From Desulfobacterales bacterium (GTDB lineage Bacteria; Desulfobacterota; DSM-4660; Desulfatiglandales; Desulfatiglandaceae), in contig JAMOVZ010000314.1 of assembly GCA_027061865.1 (NCBI GenBank), forward strand, positions 1 through 8,132: a stretch of 8,132 nt of DNA, in the 5' to 3' direction. The notes beneath the pieces were generated by a model. That model did not search any database, had not been told where the DNA came from, and saw only the letters and a program-made list of their open reading frames with translations. Both the position numbers and the translations under genes were made by a program. Shown in pieces: positions 6,320-8,132 of this stretch (positions within the stretch are counted from its first letter, which is position 1; every line of letters begins with the position of its first letter).

Positions 6320-8132
6320 TTGATGCCTTCTTTCCACCCGAACTTCCAACTACAATGCCTGGATACTCAATTCTTTGGTGAAATATCCCAGTGAGGGTCT
6401 TGTTAAAGCTCTTGGCAATCTGGTGGAGGTCTTTGAGGGTTAACTCGCATTCATCCAACTGGCCATCTGAAAAGGCCCGGTTGATTATCTTTTGGACAAG
6501 CCCTTGGATCCTTGCGGGAGTGGGATCTGCAAGGGTCTTGGAGGCGGCCTCAACCATATCAGCAAGCATTACCAGGCCAGCCTCCTTGGTCTGGGGTTTG
6601 GGACCGGGGTATCTGAAGTCTTCCTCCTTTACTTTAAAGGTCTTGCCTCCCCGCTTTTCTGCTTGCTCCTTTGCCTTTTCATAAAAATAGGTGATAAGAC
6701 TGGTGCCATGGTGCTGGCCAATTATATCTATTATTTCTTTTCCGAGCTTATGCTTTTTCGCCAGTTCCACTCCATCTTTCACATGGGATATTAAGATGAG
6801 CGCACTCATGGAAGGGGCAAGCTTTTCGTGTTTATTCTGGCCGGGCAATTGATTCTCGATAAAGTAAAGGGCCTTTTTCATCTTGCCTATATCATGATAA
6901 TAGGCCGCAACTTTTGCCAACAGGGGATTTGCGCCTACGCCCTTGGCAGTTGCCTCCACCATATTGCTCACTATTACACTGTGGTGATAAGTGCCAGGTG
7001 CCTCAAGCATCAATTGCCTAAGCAATGGCTGGTCCAGGCTTGCAAGTTCAAGCAGCTTTATGTCCGTGGTATAGCCAAAGGCCATTTCAATGAGGGGAAC
7101 GCTGCCGGTTGCGATTACAGCCACCAGCATCCCTCCCACAAAGGCGGAAGCGCATGCATAGAGCATGTTCAATCCATATACAGGGCCATAAAGCGCCTCG
7201 ATTGCCAAAGCCGTCAGCATATTGATGAGGCTTAGCTTGAGGCCGGTTTTTATGAAGACGCCGCGTTGTCGGCATTCCCTAACTCCATAGGCCGCCACAA
7301 GGCTGCCCACGAAAAAATAGACAAAAAATTCCACCTCACGGCCAAGGACGAGAGCAGAGAGGACAGAGACTACGACCCCGAAGCCGCTAGCCACACTCAG
7401 GCCGTGAAATATGGAGACAAGCATAGGGGCGCTGGCCACTGGTATGGCAAAGAGGAGCGATGTGGGGCTGAGGGAGGAAAAGCTGCGAACAATTTCAGAA
7501 ACCACAAAGTGGGAGGCCATCACCACCAAGAACATCACCAGTAGCAAAGTAGAACAAAAGATCAGGTCTTTGGACCTAAGCTGATTCTTAACGGCGGGCC
7601 GGAAAGACAAATAATAAAAGGCCATAAGAAGCAGGCCCACTAGTATAAACATTGCGGGCACATGGCCCCACAGCCTCTTTGGCCTTAAATACTTACTGTG
7701 CTCTCTAAGTTTTAGTAAGTGTTCTTTTGTTATCTTTTCCCCTTCGCGGACCAGCATCTCGCCTTTCTTGACCTTGAAGTAGAAAGGCTTGACAGATTCC
7801 ATGGCCGCCTCTTTTCGAAGCTCCGTCTCCCTTTTGTTAAATGTGATATTGGGCCTTACAAGTTGTATGGCCAGGTCAATGGTGGCATCCCTGAGCTCCG
7901 CTGGCATCAAAGAAAGATTAAGGGCCTTTGCTTCACCCTTTATGAAGTCGGCAGCCTCTTCAACATCCAAGAAATCAGCCGGTCCGGTGACTACAGTCTC
8001 CTTTCCAGTCTCCAGATCATGTAATATGATTTTCTTGGTCGGCATTGAATTGAGCAGGTTCTTGTCCCCTACAACCCCTCGTTTTAAAATCCGGGACAAA
8101 AGGTTCAATAAAGCATTTTCCACCTCAACCGG
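6219..8132 (-). CDS. pgpH: 7TM-HD family phosphohydrolase, PgpH-like (5' end beyond right edge)
   Basis: Members studied in Gram-positive bacteria hydrolyse the second messenger c-di-AMP; that activity is inferred here from family. The frame is open to the right edge, so the N-terminus, including the first membrane helix and most of the extracytoplasmic 7TM-HDED region, is missing. A GTG at 8123 could be mistaken for the start, but the domain is already under way there. Numbering from the first visible codon (637 codons), about 1-150 is the end of the extracytoplasmic domain ('FKVKKGEMLVREGEKIT' at 119-135), and 156-343 holds about seven hydrophobic segments. A cytoplasmic HD domain follows with 'GTYHHS' at 380-385, the metal-binding 'YYHDIGK' at 411-417, 'GQHHGTSL' at 472-479 and 'MLADMVEAASKTL' at 522-534. 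The usual family ending 'HQRIEYP' occurs at 585-591, but the frame continues for 46 more polar residues, the last 33 overlapping ybeY. Confidence 0.95.
   Translation of the reverse strand, partial: PVEVENALLNLLSRILKRGVVGDKNLLNSMPTKKIILHDLETGKETVVTGPADFLDVEEAADFIKGEAKALNLSLMPAELRDATIDLAIQLVRPNITFNKRETELRKEAAMESVKPFYFKVKKGEMLVREGEKITKEHLLKLREHSKYLRPKRLWGHVPAMFILVGLLLMAFYYLSFRPAVKNQLRSKDLIFCSTLLLVMFLVVMASHFVVSEIVRSFSSLSPTSLLFAIPVASAPMLVSIFHGLSVASGFGVVVSVLSALVLGREVEFFVYFFVGSLVAAYGVRECRQRGVFIKTGLKLSLINMLTALAIEALYGPVYGLNMLYACASAFVGGMLVAVIATGSVPLIEMAFGYTTDIKLLELASLDQPLLRQLMLEAPGTYHHSVIVSNMVEATAKGVGANPLLAKVAAYYHDIGKMKKALYFIENQLPGQNKHEKLAPSMSALILISHVKDGVELAKKHKLGKEIIDIIGQHHGTSLITYFYEKAKEQAEKRGGKTFKVKEEDFRYPGPKPQTKEAGLVMLADMVEAASKTLADPTPARIQGLVQKIINRAFSDGQLDECELTLKDLHQIAKSFNKTLTGIFHQRIEYPGIVVGSSGGKKASNGNLDQTGLSDTRSEKTGHREEDGKTLRRLGLS
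6326..6333 (-). promoter_or_regulatory. Ribosome binding site that fixes the ybeY start
   Basis: The minus strand reads AAAGAAGG, followed by a 6-base spacer and ATG at 6319. It sits inside the coding region of the PgpH tail. It supports the 147-residue form of YbeY over the longer form starting at the TTG at 6349. Confidence 0.6.

Noticed and set aside
7266..7544. Plus-strand open frame rich in His, Lys and Gly opposite pgpH
   Set aside because: It is antisense to the membrane segments of pgpH; the odd composition follows from reading hydrophobic codons on the other strand.
8121..8123. GTG as the true start of the PgpH-like gene
   Set aside because: The frame is open upstream to the window edge, and the protein from this GTG would lack the first membrane helix and most of the extracytoplasmic domain typical of the family.

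Overview
The window is a compact stretch of bacterial chromosome. Nine protein genes, seven complete and two cut by the window edges, all lie on the minus strand and read from right to left. The longest gap between neighbours is 11 bases and several genes overlap, so there is no stretch over 300 bases without a gene. I see no tRNA, rRNA, CRISPR array, insertion sequence, integrase, promoter or terminator. The arrangement looks like the interior of one long operon whose promoter lies beyond the right edge.

In transcription order the genes are: a 7TM-HD phosphohydrolase of the PgpH family (5' end outside the window); ybeY, an rRNA-processing endoribonuclease; pdxJ, for vitamin B6 synthesis; acpS, holo-acyl-carrier-protein synthase; nnr, a fused NAD(P)HX epimerase/dehydratase; tsaE, the ATPase for the tRNA t6A modification; lysC, aspartokinase; an exported protein with an SLBB-like region and a ComEA-type helix-hairpin-helix domain; and the N-terminal part of a CHASE2 sensor protein that runs off the left edge.

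The run pgpH-ybeY-pdxJ-acpS-nnr-tsaE-lysC, mid-range base composition, and the style of the exported helix-hairpin-helix protein (the 'TLGIPI' segment before the hairpins) fit a deltaproteobacterium in the broad sense (Desulfobacterota and relatives). This assignment comes from remembered gene order and sequence style, not from a search.

Functionally the operon groups basic maintenance tasks: c-di-AMP breakdown, ribosome maturation, two cofactor steps (pyridoxal phosphate and the phosphopantetheine arm of ACP), repair of damaged NAD(P)H, tRNA modification, and the first step of the aspartate amino-acid family. The last two genes concern the cell envelope or periplasm and are the least predictable part. 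I found no convincing new system. The points worth a second look are the 101-base pgpH/ybeY overlap, the ComEA-like protein without visible competence partners, and the unknown output domain of the CHASE2 protein.
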